DNA of 44,406 nucleotides from Fidelibacterota bacterium (GCA_947475895.1 CANJMF010000024.1:1-44406), one strand, 5' to 3'; shown: positions 8,600 through 17,341, counted from the first letter of the stretch. Notes: a model not told the origin generated them from the sequence alone. Numbers and translations are program-made.

Positions 8600-9784
8600 A
8601 TGTTTTTCAATCTCCTCGATGGATTGAAGAAGGCCGGACTGCCGGTCTCCATCACCGAATACCTGGCGCTCATCGAAGCGGTGGAGAAGGGTGTCGCCGG
8701 CTACAGCATCGAGGATTTCTATTACCTGTCGCGCGCGGCGTTGGTGAAGGACGAGCGCAATCTCGACCGCTTCGACGTGGTGTTCGGGCGCGTGTTCAAA
8801 GGGCTTGAGGGCGACGCCGCGCTGGAAGGCGTGTTGCTCGACGTGCCCGAGGAATGGCTGAAGGCCATGAGCGAGCTGGCGCTGTCGGACGAAGACAAAG
8901 CCAAGATCGAAGCGCTAGGCGGTTGGGACAAGCTCATGGAGACCCTGCGCAAGCGCATGGAAGAGCAGAAAGAGGAACACCACGGCGGCTCGAAGTGGAT
9001 CGGCACCGGCGGCACCTCTCCCTTTGGCGCTTATGGCTATAACCCCGAAGGTGTGCGCATCGGCCAGAAAGAAAGCCGCCATCGCCGCGCCGTGAAGGTG
9101 TGGGACAAGCGCGAATTCGCCAATCTGGACGACACGATTGAGCTGGGCACGCGCAACATCAAGATGGCGCTGCGGAAATTACGGCGCTTCGCACGCACGG
9201 GCGCGGCCACGGAACTCGATATCGAAGACACCATCCGCTCGACCGCGCATCATGCGGGGCTGCTGGATTTGAAAATGGTGCCCGAGCGCCACAACGCCGT
9301 GAAGGTGTTGCTGCTGCTGGACGCCGGCGGCTCCATGGATGATCACGTGAGCGTGTGCGCCGAACTGTTCTCGGCGTGCCGTACCGAATTCAAACACCTC
9401 GAGGCGTTCTATTTTCACAATTGCGTCTACGAGGGCGTGTGGCGCGACAACCGCCGCCGCCGGACGGAGAAGGTCTCGACCCAGCAACTGCTGAATACCT
9501 ACGGCGCCGACTACAAACTGATTTTTGTCGGCGATGCCGCCATGAGCCCTTACGAGATCGCGCATCCCGGCGGGGCGGTGGAGCACTGGAACGAAGAGTC
9601 CGGCGAGACGTGGCTGACGCGCTGCCTGACCGCGTGGCCCCATGCGGTGTGGCTGAACCCCATGCCGCAGCCGCAGTGGCCCTATACGCAGTCCATTGGG
9701 ATGGTCCGGAAGCTCTTGGATCAGCGCATGTACCCGCTGACGCTGGCGGGCCTGGATTCGGCGATTTCAGAACTGAGCCACTAA
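8600..9784 (+). CDS. VWA (CoxE/YeaD-like) domain protein, partner of MoxR
   Basis: A 394-residue cytoplasmic protein with no signal peptide. The N-terminal half is helical and charged. The C-terminal half is a VWA fold with the MIDAS region LLLLDAGGSMDDHV near residues 236-250. The usual DxSxS is DxGGS here, a form common in this MoxR-linked family, with the first serine replaced by glycine. Later strands (YKLIFVGDAAMSPYEI, HAVWLNPMPQPQWPYT) fit the same family. It probably binds a metal ion and works with the MoxR ATPase encoded 6 bp upstream as a maturation machine. Its stop codon abuts the convergent crcB stop with no gap. Confidence 0.88.
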   Translation: MFFNLLDGLKKAGLPVSITEYLALIEAVEKGVAGYSIEDFYYLSRAALVKDERNLDRFDVVFGRVFKGLEGDAALEGVLLDVPEEWLKAMSELALSDEDKAKIEALGGWDKLMETLRKRMEEQKEEHHGGSKWIGTGGTSPFGAYGYNPEGVRIGQKESRHRRAVKVWDKREFANLDDTIELGTRNIKMALRKLRRFARTGAATELDIEDTIRSTAHHAGLLDLKMVPERHNAVKVLLLLDAGGSMDDHVSVCAELFSACRTEFKHLEAFYFHNCVYEGVWRDNRRRRTEKVSTQQLLNTYGADYKLIFVGDAAMSPYEIAHPGGAVEHWNEESGETWLTRCLTAWPHAVWLNPMPQPQWPYTQSIGMVRKLLDQRMYPLTLAGLDSAISELSH

Positions 9785-10174
9785 TCACTTGGGCGCGAGT
9801 GCCAGCCCTGCGAGATAGCCCAGCCACACGCCGATCATGCATAGGCCCACCGACAGCCCCACGTTGCCGGCGGCGGCCAGCCATTGGCCGCCTTGCATGA
9901 GGGTCATGGTCTGCAGGCTGAAGGCCGAGAAGGTGGTGTAGCCGCCGCAAATGCCCACCATGACGAACTGGCGGGCGTCGTTATTCGCGGGAAAGCGGCC
10001 ATCGGCGTTCATGGTCGCGGCCGCGAAGCCGATCACGAAGGAGCCCAGCACGTTGATGACCAGCGTGCCCCAGGGAAAGTCCACACCGGCGATGCTGGCG
10101 ACGGCACTGTTGCTCCAGTGCCGGGCCATGCTGCCCAATGCGCCGCCGACTCCGATCCACAGATACGCCAACAT
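9785..10174 (-). CDS. crcB: Fluoride channel CrcB/Fluc
   Basis: A 129-residue inner-membrane protein with four predicted helices that exports fluoride as a dual-topology dimer. Diagnostic motifs are GGALGSMARHW near the N-terminus, FPWGTLVINVLGSFVIGF (the conserved N in the pore), and GGYTTFSAFSLQT (Thr/Ser-rich track with two conserved Phe). I start it at ATG 10174, preceded by GGGGA; a longer reading frame exists upstream but adds nine non-family residues. It is convergent with the VWA gene. I looked for a fluoride riboswitch in the 110 bp upstream and did not see its consensus. Confidence 0.95.
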   Translation of the reverse strand: MLAYLWIGVGGALGSMARHWSNSAVASIAGVDFPWGTLVINVLGSFVIGFAAATMNADGRFPANNDARQFVMVGICGGYTTFSAFSLQTMTLMQGGQWLAAAGNVGLSVGLCMIGVWLGYLAGLALAPK

Positions 10175-10286
10175 GCTCACGTCCCCAGCTGCATCATCCA
10201 ACGATCATACGCCGACTGACGTATAGACGGGAAGGAAGAGGCGAATCACTCTTTCCAAATCGCGCCCGCAAAGGTATGCGTTGAGC

Positions 10287-10973
10287 ATGTCAGCCACATC
10301 CCGCCAGTACGCCGAATTGTATCGCCGCTTCCAGGCGCCGATTTCCAAGGTTTATGACTGCGGAAAGAAGTGCGCGCCGCTCAATAACGGCACGCCGTTC
10401 TGCTGCGACGCCGAGAACGCCATCCCGATTGTGGAGAAGAGCGAGTACGCGCTGTTACAGTCCCGCTCCGATCTGTGGAAGCCATTCAAGCCGCGCGACA
10501 AACAACAAGCCAACGAAGTCGCAGACCTGAAGGGCTCCGATTGCCGGGCCGTGGAATGCAAAGGCGCCGCCCATTGCGAGCGCGACAACCGCTCGCTGGC
10601 CTGCCGCTCGTTTCCTTACTATCCGTATTTCAACGCGCAGAAAGAGCTGATCGGCCTTGCGCACTATTGGTCGTTCGAAGGTTCGTGCTGGATCATCCAT
10701 AATCTGACCATCGTCGAGCTGCCGTTCATTCAGCAGTTCGTGGCGAGCCACGAATACCTGTTCAAGACGGACCCGGCCTGGCGCGACACCTATATCGGTC
10801 AGTCGTCGACCCATCGCGGCGTGTATTCAAAGCGAAAAAAGAAATTCCCAGTGATCGCGCGCAACGGCGATTACTTCTGGGTGCTGCCGAACTCAGGCGG
10901 CGAAATGGTGCCCGCGAAAAAATCGGAGCTGTATGAACTCCGCGCGGGCTTTCCGGGACCGGAATATAAATAG
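10287..10973 (+). CDS. Cysteine-cluster protein (YkgJ-like)
   Basis: A 228-residue soluble protein rich in cysteines in its first half: YDCGKKCAPLN, PFCCDAENAIP, DCRAVECKGAAHCERDN, LACRSFPYYPYF. This spacing resembles the CxxxC...CC...C pattern of YkgJ-type zinc or iron-binding proteins. The C-terminal half is basic and aromatic with no recognised domain. The start is ATG 10287 (TTG 10281 is in frame but less likely). Metal binding is inferred from cysteine spacing; the function is unknown. It is transcribed alone, divergent from crcB, with about 110 bp between them. Confidence 0.7.
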   Translation: MSATSRQYAELYRRFQAPISKVYDCGKKCAPLNNGTPFCCDAENAIPIVEKSEYALLQSRSDLWKPFKPRDKQQANEVADLKGSDCRAVECKGAAHCERDNRSLACRSFPYYPYFNAQKELIGLAHYWSFEGSCWIIHNLTIVELPFIQQFVASHEYLFKTDPAWRDTYIGQSSTHRGVYSKRKKKFPVIARNGDYFWVLPNSGGEMVPAKKSELYELRAGFPGPEYK

Positions 10974-11173
10974 CTGTTGGGACTTCATGTGCCGGCTCAC
11001 GTCCCGGCGAAGTCATCAGTCGACGCTCATTTAATCGTGCCGCGTTCGAATCCTCGTTGGCGCGCCAAGCGCGACGTATCTGCGAATACCTGGACCGGAC
11101 AAGGTTGGTTCCCAGCATCATTTGCGCCCCCCACGGGGGCTGCACAGGTTAGTTAGATCAATGGGTTATTTTA

Positions 11174-11202
11174 GCGAGCGACAGGCTATAATCTGCGCTC
11201 GC
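11174..11202 (+). promoter_or_regulatory. Inverted repeat enclosing a TATAAT box upstream of rsmJ
   Basis: GCGAGCG (11174-11180) and CGCTCGC (11196-11202) flank TATAAT (11187-11192). The arrangement suggests an operator over a -10 element, about 80 bp before rsmJ. No good -35 is visible. The rest of 10974-11273 shows no gene; a tRNA-like 3' tail at 11037-11067 was judged not to be a tRNA. Confidence 0.4.
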
Positions 11203-11273
11203 CGCTTCCATACAAACGTCACTTAGCTTGGCCCCAAGAATGAACCGAACCACTCTGCCGGCCACTCTATTAC

Positions 11274-11915
11274 GTGGGCAATGACTTTATGATTGACCCA
11301 AGGGCAGCAAGCGCCGCGCACGGGCTCGTCCTTGATTTCGTCGGCGGCCCTGTCGGCCATCGAAGCCGATTTGGCGGTGGACGTGGTCAGCACCTTCCCC
11401 GCGCCGCAGGGTTTACCAACGGAAGCACACCGACCGTTATTGATGCCACAGCGGGGCTGGGCCGAGACGCGTTTCTGCTCGCATCCTTGGGAGCCCAGGT
11501 AACTCTGCTGGAGCGGTCGCCAGAGGTCTATAAGCTTTTGGAAGACGGTCTCGCGGCAGCGCGCGCATCGGAGCCGCATGTTGCCGAAATCGTCGCACGT
11601 ATGACGCTTTTATATGGCGATGCAAAATTTCTGTTGTCGCGCCTCAAGGCCGACGTCGTGATCGTCGATCCGATGCATCCTCCCCGCAAGAAGTCTTCTC
11701 TCGTAAAAAAGGAAATGCGGTTGCTGCGACAGTTGGTCGGAGCGGATTCCGATTCCTTGGAATTGATGCAAGCGGCTCTCGCCGCCGCGCGTAAACGGGT
11801 CGTTTTGAAATGGCCGCTGCACGCGGACGCTTTAGAAGGGTTGCCTAAACCCTGCCATCAAATCATCGGAAAGACGACGCGATACGACGTATTCATGTGT
11901 CATAGAGACACCTAA
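11274..11915 (+). CDS. rsmJ: RsmJ-like 16S rRNA guanine-N2 methyltransferase
   Basis: The protein matches RsmJ, which methylates G1516 of 16S rRNA (E. coli numbering). Visible are LVLDFVGGPVGHRSRFGGGRG, the SAM-binding DATAGLGRDAFLLASLG, VTLLERSP, the catalytic-type DPMHPPRKKS and SLVKKEMRLLRQLVG. At 213 aa from GTG 11274, or 208 from ATG 11289, it is shorter than E. coli RsmJ (about 250 aa): the N-terminal roughly 35 residues are missing, and an in-frame TGA lies at 11241-11243. Neither start has a clear ribosome site. RsmJ is mostly gammaproteobacterial, and codon use here is less GC3-rich than in neighbours, so transfer is plausible. It could be functional, since the catalytic core is intact. 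Confidence 0.8.
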   Translation: MGNDFMIDPRAASAAHGLVLDFVGGPVGHRSRFGGGRGQHLPRAAGFTNGSTPTVIDATAGLGRDAFLLASLGAQVTLLERSPEVYKLLEDGLAAARASEPHVAEIVARMTLLYGDAKFLLSRLKADVVIVDPMHPPRKKSSLVKKEMRLLRQLVGADSDSLELMQAALAAARKRVVLKWPLHADALEGLPKPCHQIIGKTTRYDVFMCHRDT

Positions 11916-11926
11916 CGCGCGTTCGG

Positions 11927-11968
11927 GTTCGCTCAATCACGTTCGCTCAGTCACGTTCGCTCAATCAA
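11927..11968. repeat. 14-bp tandem repeat, three copies
   Basis: The unit GTTCGCTCAATCAC occurs at 11927-11940, 11941-11954 (one change) and 11955-11968 (one change). It fills the space between the convergent rsmJ and LPMO-like genes and provides the stop codon of the latter. Confidence 0.8.
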
Positions 11969-12573
11969 AGTCCCTTAGACCACATCTTATCGACGGGCTG
12001 CTTCGGGTCGGCAGTGATCTTCAGGGCCGCGCAGTGATGATAGGTGTAGCCGCCATCCGCGTTGTAGCCGTGCTCCGCCATCCATTGGATGATCTGGAGC
12101 GTACACTTATCGCAGTTCACATTCGGGATTTTGATATCCATCTCCCAGATCGAGTCCGTGGCAGGACGTTCGGTGTGCACGAAGAGGCCGTCCTTGAGGA
12201 CGGGCGGCTTCGGGTCGGCATCAATCTTGGCGGAAACCGAGATCGGGCCTTTCTCGCCCGCACGGGTGACCGTTTCCGGATCGGCCGGCAGCTTGTCGGA
12301 TGTGCGCGCGAGCGAGATGCGATAGTGCCCCGGGTGGTAGACCGTCTCGTGGATTTTGATGTGAAGGCTTTGGCCGCCTTTGACGCTGGTGACGGCGCCT
12401 GAGGGCTCGCCGGGGGCTTTCGTGGTTCCGCCGCACGGGCCCAATTTCTGAGGATCGCCGCGCTCGTCCTGAACGAGCGTGGGCGTGGGCTCCACCAAGT
12501 TGAAGTGTGACCAAGCCACAGCCGGGATCGTCAACGTGCCTAAGGCAACGACAAGGGAAGCAGTCCATTTCAT
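11965..12573 (-). CDS. Secreted polysaccharide monooxygenase-like protein (SCE4755 type)
   Basis: A 202-residue exported protein. A signal peptide (MKWTASLVVALGTLTIPAVAWS) would be cut just before His23, so the mature protein begins with histidine, as required for the copper histidine brace of lytic polysaccharide monooxygenases. Further features are HETVYHPGHY (His75, 80 and 83), VQDERGDPQKLGPCGG and NVNCDKCTLQIIQWMAEHG, followed by a YTYHHCA motif. These match the SCE4755 family of LPMO-like proteins, whose activity is not established. Copper binding by His23 and one later His is inferred. ATG 12573 is chosen because it gives a textbook signal peptide; the frame is open further upstream but that part is not protein-like. 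Confidence 0.8.
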   Translation of the reverse strand: MKWTASLVVALGTLTIPAVAWSHFNLVEPTPTLVQDERGDPQKLGPCGGTTKAPGEPSGAVTSVKGGQSLHIKIHETVYHPGHYRISLARTSDKLPADPETVTRAGEKGPISVSAKIDADPKPPVLKDGLFVHTERPATDSIWEMDIKIPNVNCDKCTLQIIQWMAEHGYNADGGYTYHHCAALKITADPKQPVDKMWSKGL

Positions 12574-12724
12574 GATTGGTTTCCTTCTCTGTGTTCGACG
12601 CATAGCGGCGGAACCGCTCCTAGGGATCATTATATGCGAAAAGCATGTAACGCGCAGCAGTGTCGGCAGCGTTGGCGTGGCGTAGTGACGACGTTGTGCG
12701 CTTGTGGTCAGTCTCCGATAGGAC

Positions 12725-13933
12725 TTAGTTCGGCAACCCACTCAAAAAAGTGCGCATTTCACGCAATACGTCCGTCGTGCTCGTCTCAAACACATAATGG
12801 GTGGAGTTTGCGATCCGAACAAAATGAACGTTCGGCAACGACGGCTCGATTCTGTCAAATCGTGCCGCAACCCTCTTTTGAGACGCTTGAAAGGCGGCAA
12901 GAGCAGCAGCGTCAACCATGCCCGGCGGCGTGATCTGCGGTACAACACTGATCGCGAGAGCCGGTACAGACATGTTTCGGTATTCACGCATTCCCAACAT
13001 GATGGCATCGCCTGGAGTGGACGGGCGATTCTTTCCCGGCGGCACCGAGACATGTCGCGGATGGTCTGACGAATAAAAATTATCGTAATCCACTCCATCA
13101 GAGTAGGCGTACTCATAGAACGCATCCAAATAGACCAGTCCGGCAATCCGATCTGGATGCCGCGTGCCCACGGAACTAAGTTCTTCGCCCGCGATAGAGT
13201 GTCCAACCAACACAGGTCTGACGATTTTCAGAACATCCAAGACTTTGATCACGTCGTCACCGAGGCGATCAGCGTCATAGGGGTTGGCGACCGGCGGCCT
13301 TACGTCGAAGGAATTCTCCCCCACTTTGGAGACGACGAACTCCGGAACCGGAGGAGCAGTAGACGCGCCGTATCCGCGCCGCGTGATGCCGTAGACATGA
13401 TAATTTTTCGCAAGCTCCGAAGCAAAATCATCCAAGACATGCGCGGTATTGCCAAGCCCCGCTAAGAGAACGAGCGGCCGTCCGGTGCCGCCCCAGTCAA
13501 GCACTTCGAGTTTAATGTTTTTGTCGACCGTTATCAGTTGCGCTTTGTGCGGCGGCTCTTTCCATTCGGTGTCAGGTGTGGCGCGGTCAAGATTCAGCGG
13601 GAAGGGCTGGCCTCTTATCGTCCAAGTTCCTGTGAGCGATTTCCCGTCGGAACTGAGTTGCCCGTCGTAAGTCGAGCCACCAAGTTCTTTCATGGAAAGT
13701 CTCAGCCGGCTGCCCTCGATTGAAATGGAATTCGCCCGGTAAGGCATTCCGTGGTCCTGATCGATGACAATCGTGGCGACCCAATTTTCATTGTCTGCTC
13801 GATTGATATTGAAAACATAACGCAGGTTATTGATCGGCTGAATGCGACCTTGCCAGATTCCCAGGAAATCTTGAGCCCACACAGGCGTCGCCAGCATACC
13901 GCTCAGCATTAAAACGCAAATGACGAGCCGCAT
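12725..13933 (-). CDS. Secreted alpha/beta hydrolase
   Basis: A 402-residue exported protein: signal peptide MRLVICVLMLSGMLATPVWAQ, then a roughly 110-residue beta-rich domain (DFLGIWQGRI to LTGTWTIRGQ) resembling small lipocalin-like or DUF domains, then an alpha/beta hydrolase fold. The nucleophile elbow is GHSIAGEE (Ser in GxSxG), preceded by the oxyanion-type strand LVLLAGLGNTAHV. The acid and base are probably in VYLDAF and the late STHYVFE (His). AGGGGAGG lies 6 nt before ATG 13933. The substrate is unknown; esterase or lipase-like activity is inferred from the fold. It is separated by about 150 bp from the LPMO-like gene on the same strand. Confidence 0.82.
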   Translation of the reverse strand: MRLVICVLMLSGMLATPVWAQDFLGIWQGRIQPINNLRYVFNINRADNENWVATIVIDQDHGMPYRANSISIEGSRLRLSMKELGGSTYDGQLSSDGKSLTGTWTIRGQPFPLNLDRATPDTEWKEPPHKAQLITVDKNIKLEVLDWGGTGRPLVLLAGLGNTAHVLDDFASELAKNYHVYGITRRGYGASTAPPVPEFVVSKVGENSFDVRPPVANPYDADRLGDDVIKVLDVLKIVRPVLVGHSIAGEELSSVGTRHPDRIAGLVYLDAFYEYAYSDGVDYDNFYSSDHPRHVSVPPGKNRPSTPGDAIMLGMREYRNMSVPALAISVVPQITPPGMVDAAALAAFQASQKRVAARFDRIEPSLPNVHFVRIANSTHYVFETSTTDVLREMRTFLSGLPN

Positions 13934-14067
13934 ATCAACCTCCCCTTTTCGTCCCGCGTCATAGTACACGGGGGAGAGACTCTCCGCACGCGCATCAAGG
14001 ATGATGCCTGCTGTTTGCGGCGCCACGTATTGCTTGAAAGAGGGCGGTATTCAGAACCGGAAGAAGC

Positions 14068-14688
14068 CTAAGCCTGCTTAAACGCGCCGTTCTCATCCAC
14101 GATCGACAGGGTGCCGTCGCTCAGGTCGAAGTACCAGCCGTGCAGTTGAAGTTTGCCGGCGTCGACGGCGGCTTTGACCCAGGGGAACGTCAGCAGGTTT
14201 TGCAGCGAGAGCTTCACCGCCTCGTGCTCGCACATGTGTTGGGCTTGTGCGGGCGGCAAATGCGCGGCCAACACTTTTTGGCGCGCGGGTTCGGCGATTT
14301 CCATCCATGAGGTGACGAAGTCGCCGTTTTCGGAATGATCCATGAGGGCTTTGATGCCGCCGCACTTGGCGTGGCCCATGACGATGACGTTCGGCACCTT
14401 CAGCACGCGCACGGCGAACTCGAGTGCGGCACTGGTGCCGTGGGCGCGGGTATCGGGTGCGAAGGGCGGCACGAGGTTGGCCACGTTGCGCACGATGAAC
14501 ATGTCGCCCGGATCGACGCCGAATTTCAGCGACGGATCAATGCGCGAGTCCGAGCACGCGATCATCATGGCACTCGGTGACTGACCGCGCGTCATCAAGT
14601 CGTCGATCAGTTCTTTGTTTTCGCGGTAGTAGCTGGAACGGAACTTGCGATATCCGTCGAGAAACTTCTGCATTCCGTGGTCAGGCAT
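14068..14688 (-). CDS. Beta-class carbonic anhydrase
   Basis: The enzyme interconverts CO2 and bicarbonate, supplying for instance carbamoyl-phosphate synthesis. The 206-residue protein has all beta-class zinc residues: Cys45 and the Asp47-Arg49 dyad in CSDSR, and His106 and Cys109 in GHAKCGG. It starts at ATG 14688, 5 bp after the icd stop, so the two are co-transcribed; Met6 (14673) is an alternative start. No signal peptide, hence cytoplasmic. Linking carbonic anhydrase to icd, which releases CO2, is an interesting but unproven functional pairing. Confidence 0.93.
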   Translation of the reverse strand: MPDHGMQKFLDGYRKFRSSYYRENKELIDDLMTRGQSPSAMMIACSDSRIDPSLKFGVDPGDMFIVRNVANLVPPFAPDTRAHGTSAALEFAVRVLKVPNVIVMGHAKCGGIKALMDHSENGDFVTSWMEIAEPARQKVLAAHLPPAQAQHMCEHEAVKLSLQNLLTFPWVKAAVDAGKLQLHGWYFDLSDGTLSIVDENGAFKQA

Positions 14689-14693
14689 GCCGG

Positions 14694-15908
14694 TTACTTC
14701 ATCGCCGCTTTCAGCATCTCGTCGAGCTTGTTGAGGAACTGGGTGGTGGTCATCCAGGGCTGCTCGGGGCCGACGAGGATCGCGAGATCCTTGGTCATGT
14801 GGCCTTGCTCGACCGCTTGGACGCAGATCTTTTCGAGGGTTTGCGCGAAGCGCACCACATCGGGCGTCCCGTCGAACTGACCGCGATACTTGAGGCCTTG
14901 GGTCCATGCGAAGATCGACGCGATGGGATTGCTCGAGGTTTCTTTGCCTTGTTGATGCAGGCGGTAGTGGCGGGTGATGGTGCCGTGGGCCGCTTCGGCT
15001 TCGATGGTCTTGCCGTCGGCGGTCATGAGCACGGAGGTCATGAGACCCAGCGAGCCAAACCCTTGCGCAACCGTGTCGGACTGCACATCGCCGTCGTAGT
15101 TCTTACAGGCCCAGACGAATGCGCCGTTCCACTTTAGGGCCGAGGCGACCATGTCGTCGATGAGGCGGTGTTCGTAGACGATGCGGGCTTCTGTGAACTT
15201 CGCCTTGTAGTGCTCGTTGTAGACTTCTTCGAAGATGTCTTTGAAGCGGCCGTCGTAGGCTTTCAAGATCGTGTTCTTGGTCGACAGGTACACCGGCCAT
15301 TTGCGCATCAAACCGTAGTTCAAGCAGCTGTGCGCGAAGTCGGCGATGCTGGCATCGAGGTTGTACATGCCCATGGCGACGCCAGCGGCGGGGAAATCGA
15401 ACACGTCGTAATTGACGGGTTCGCCGCCGCCTTCGGGCGTGAAGGTCATGGTCAGCTTGCCCTTGCCGGGCACTTTGAAATCGGTCGCCTTGTATTGATC
15501 GCCGAAGCCGTGGCGGCCGATGACGATGGGCTGGGTCCAGCTGGGCACGAGGCGCGGTACGTTTTTGCAGATGATCGGTTCGCGGAAGATCGTGCCGCCG
15601 AGAATATTGCGGATGGTGCCGTTGGGCGACTTCCACATCTTCTTGAGATTGAATTCCTTCACACGCGCTTCGTCGGGGGTGATGGTCGCGCATTTTACGC
15701 CGACGCCGTATTGCTTGATGGCGTTGGCGGCGTCGATGGTGACTTTGTCTTCGGTCTTGTCGCGGTATTCGACGCCCAGGTCGAAGTACTTAATTTCGAG
15801 ATCGAGGTAGGGCAGGATCAATTTGTCTTTGATGAACTGCCAGATGATGCGGGTCATCTCGTCGCCATCGAGGTCAACGATCGGAGTTTTGACTTTAATC
15901 TTGGCCAT
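14694..15908 (-). CDS. icd: NADP-dependent isocitrate dehydrogenase (eukaryote-type)
   Basis: The TCA-cycle enzyme that oxidatively decarboxylates isocitrate to 2-oxoglutarate. The 404 residues match the homodimeric, eukaryotic-like NADP-ICDH found in alphaproteobacteria: [12 protein letters not shown] at the N-terminus, the phosphate-binding [32 protein letters not shown], the metal-binding aspartates in [19 protein letters not shown], and the NADP region [12 protein letters not shown]. The ATG at 15908 is preceded by a GGGGGA ribosome site. Carbonic anhydrase follows in the same unit. Confidence 0.97.
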   Translation of the reverse strand: MAKIKVKTPIVDLDGDEMTRIIWQFIKDKLILPYLDLEIKYFDLGVEYRDKTEDKVTIDAANAIKQYGVGVKCATITPDEARVKEFNLKKMWKSPNGTIRNILGGTIFREPIICKNVPRLVPSWTQPIVIGRHGFGDQYKATDFKVPGKGKLTMTFTPEGGGEPVNYDVFDFPAAGVAMGMYNLDASIADFAHSCLNYGLMRKWPVYLSTKNTILKAYDGRFKDIFEEVYNEHYKAKFTEARIVYEHRLIDDMVASALKWNGAFVWACKNYDGDVQSDTVAQGFGSLGLMTSVLMTADGKTIEAEAAHGTITRHYRLHQQGKETSSNPIASIFAWTQGLKYRGQFDGTPDVVRFAQTLEKICVQAVEQGHMTKDLAILVGPEQPWMTTTQFLNKLDEMLKAAMK

Positions 15909-16041
15909 GAAATGTCCCCCTTGGATCCCGGCTTTGAAGGCAGTTCAGCCGGGCACGAATGTAACGGTTTCCGCGTACGGCGTTCGCCGCGGATTGATGG
16001 CGAAAAGTACGGCATCGGTCCTTAGGTCCGCAAGCCGTGAA

Positions 16042-16662
16042 TCAGCCTGATTTTGCAGGGCTACCCGTTGGAAACGCTACTTTCTGCTTGGGATTGAGCA
16101 ACTCGCGCTCGATGGCGGGGATGACGTCCTCGGCGCGGTCGACGACCGTCAACAAAGCTTCATGGCCGTGGTGCGCGAAGCCTTCGGCGGAAATGGCGCG
16201 CAGTTGCTCTAGAAGCGGCGTCCAATACCCGGCGGTGTTCAGCACGATTATCGGCTTGTTATGCAGATGGAGCTGCCGCCAGGTTACGATCTCGAACATC
16301 TCTTCCAGGGTGCCGACCCCGCCCGCGAGAATACAAAAGGCATCGCTGCGCTCGAACATCGTGCGCTTGCGCGTGTGCATGTCGGGCACCACCACCATTT
16401 CGGTCGCGCCCTGATGGGCCAGTTCTTTGTCCTCGAGGAATTTGGGAATGACGCCGACGACCTGGCCACGGCCCGTAAGGACCGCATCGGCGACCGCGCC
16501 CATGAGGCCGATATGTCCGCCCCCAAAGACAAGGGCGGTATTGTGCGCTGCAAGATGGGTTCCGAGGGCCGTGGCGTCGCGGTGAAAGGCCGGGTCGATA
16601 CCTGGGGACGAGCCGCAAAAGACGCATAAAGCGCCAAGCCGAGGCCCCGGAGCGGGGTTCAC
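16042..16662 (-). CDS. LOG-family protein (TIGR00730; cytokinin-riboside phosphoribohydrolase-like)
   Basis: A 206-residue Rossmann-like protein. The family motifs are CVFCGSSPG near the N-terminus, LVFGGGHIGLMGAVADA, and GGVGTLEEMFEIVTWRQL (the PGGxGTxxE active-site loop, here AGGVGTLEE). The LOG enzymes hydrolyse nucleoside 5'-monophosphates to base plus ribose 5-phosphate. In bacteria without plant association the role is probably nucleotide salvage. The gene is transcribed alone on the minus strand about 130 bp upstream of icd; a shared transcript is possible but unproven. Confidence 0.9.
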   Translation of the reverse strand: MNPAPGPRLGALCVFCGSSPGIDPAFHRDATALGTHLAAHNTALVFGGGHIGLMGAVADAVLTGRGQVVGVIPKFLEDKELAHQGATEMVVVPDMHTRKRTMFERSDAFCILAGGVGTLEEMFEIVTWRQLHLHNKPIIVLNTAGYWTPLLEQLRAISAEGFAHHGHEALLTVVDRAEDVIPAIERELLNPKQKVAFPTGSPAKSG

Positions 16663-16800
16663 AGGCGGCGCCGTACGTCGGGTTCGTCGGGCAATTGCGG
16701 CAATTTGGACACTTGTTACGCGGTTATATCACAAAGGTGTGAGCCGATGCTCTTGCCACTCGGGCGAGTTCTTTGTAAAGCATTGATCGACAAGTCCGCT

Positions 16801-16829
16801 GGCCGGTTTGGGGGGCTCTAAAACCGGCC
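16801..16829 (+). other. Leader hairpin upstream of the cytochrome genes
   Basis: GGCCGGTTT (16801-16809) and AAACCGGCC (16821-16829) form a 9-bp stem with an 11-nt loop, 57 bp before the first cytochrome start. It has no T-run, so it is more likely an mRNA 5' structure than a terminator. Confidence 0.4.
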
Positions 16830-16885
16830 GCAAAAAAGGCGGAATCGCCAAGCATCTTGAGCATGTCCCGTTGGAGGTATCCCGA

Positions 16886-17326
16886 ATGAACCGTTTGACT
16901 CGCTTTGTCGCAAGCGTTGCCGTGGTGGCAGCGATCGCCGCACCGGCCGCTGTTCGCGCCGATGACCAAGACACCATCGCTTATCGCGAAGACATCATGA
17001 AGACGCTGGGTGATCAAGCAGCGTCCATCGGCATGATTATCCAGGGTAAGGCCCCTGCGGAAAACATCGTCGCGCACACACAAATTTTGGCGCTGGCCGC
17101 CGCTTCGGCGCTCGACGCTTTCGAACCGAAGGTTGCCGGTGGCGAGTCCAAGCCTGAAGTCTGGGCGCAGTGGGCCGACTTCTCGAAGAAGATGAACGAA
17201 TTCTCGATGGCCGCCGCTGACCTGGCCAAAACCGCCAAAGCCGGCGGCCTTGAAGCCGTGAAGCCGAAGATGCAGGCCACGATGACCTGTAAAGGCTGCC
17301 ACGACGTCTATCGCCAGAAGAAGTAA
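16886..17326 (+). CDS. Class II cytochrome c (c'-like), first tandem copy
   Basis: A 146-residue periplasmic protein: signal peptide MNRLTRFVASVAVVAAIAAPAAVRA, then a four-helix bundle with haem attached near the C-terminus at CKGCH (CxxCH), the arrangement of class II cytochromes c. The first helix (YREDIMKTLGDQAASIGMIIQG) contains the Met and hydrophobic residues near the sixth ligand position. GGAGG lies 8 nt before ATG 16886. The next gene is a paralogue 15 bp downstream. Cytochromes c' bind NO or act as electron carriers; which applies here is unknown. Confidence 0.88.
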   Translation: MNRLTRFVASVAVVAAIAAPAAVRADDQDTIAYREDIMKTLGDQAASIGMIIQGKAPAENIVAHTQILALAAASALDAFEPKVAGGESKPEVWAQWADFSKKMNEFSMAAADLAKTAKAGGLEAVKPKMQATMTCKGCHDVYRQKK

Positions 17327-17341
17327 TTGGGAGCTATGCAC

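Noticed and set aside
10175-10286. Fluoride riboswitch for crcB
   Set aside because: A GGATGATG string is present, but the pseudoknot and conserved loops of the crcB riboswitch are not visible.
11037-11067. tRNA-like 3' end (TTCGAATC loop and a GCCA-type tail)
   Set aside because: The T stem does not pair and no matching 5' half, D arm or anticodon arm precedes it. At most a remnant.
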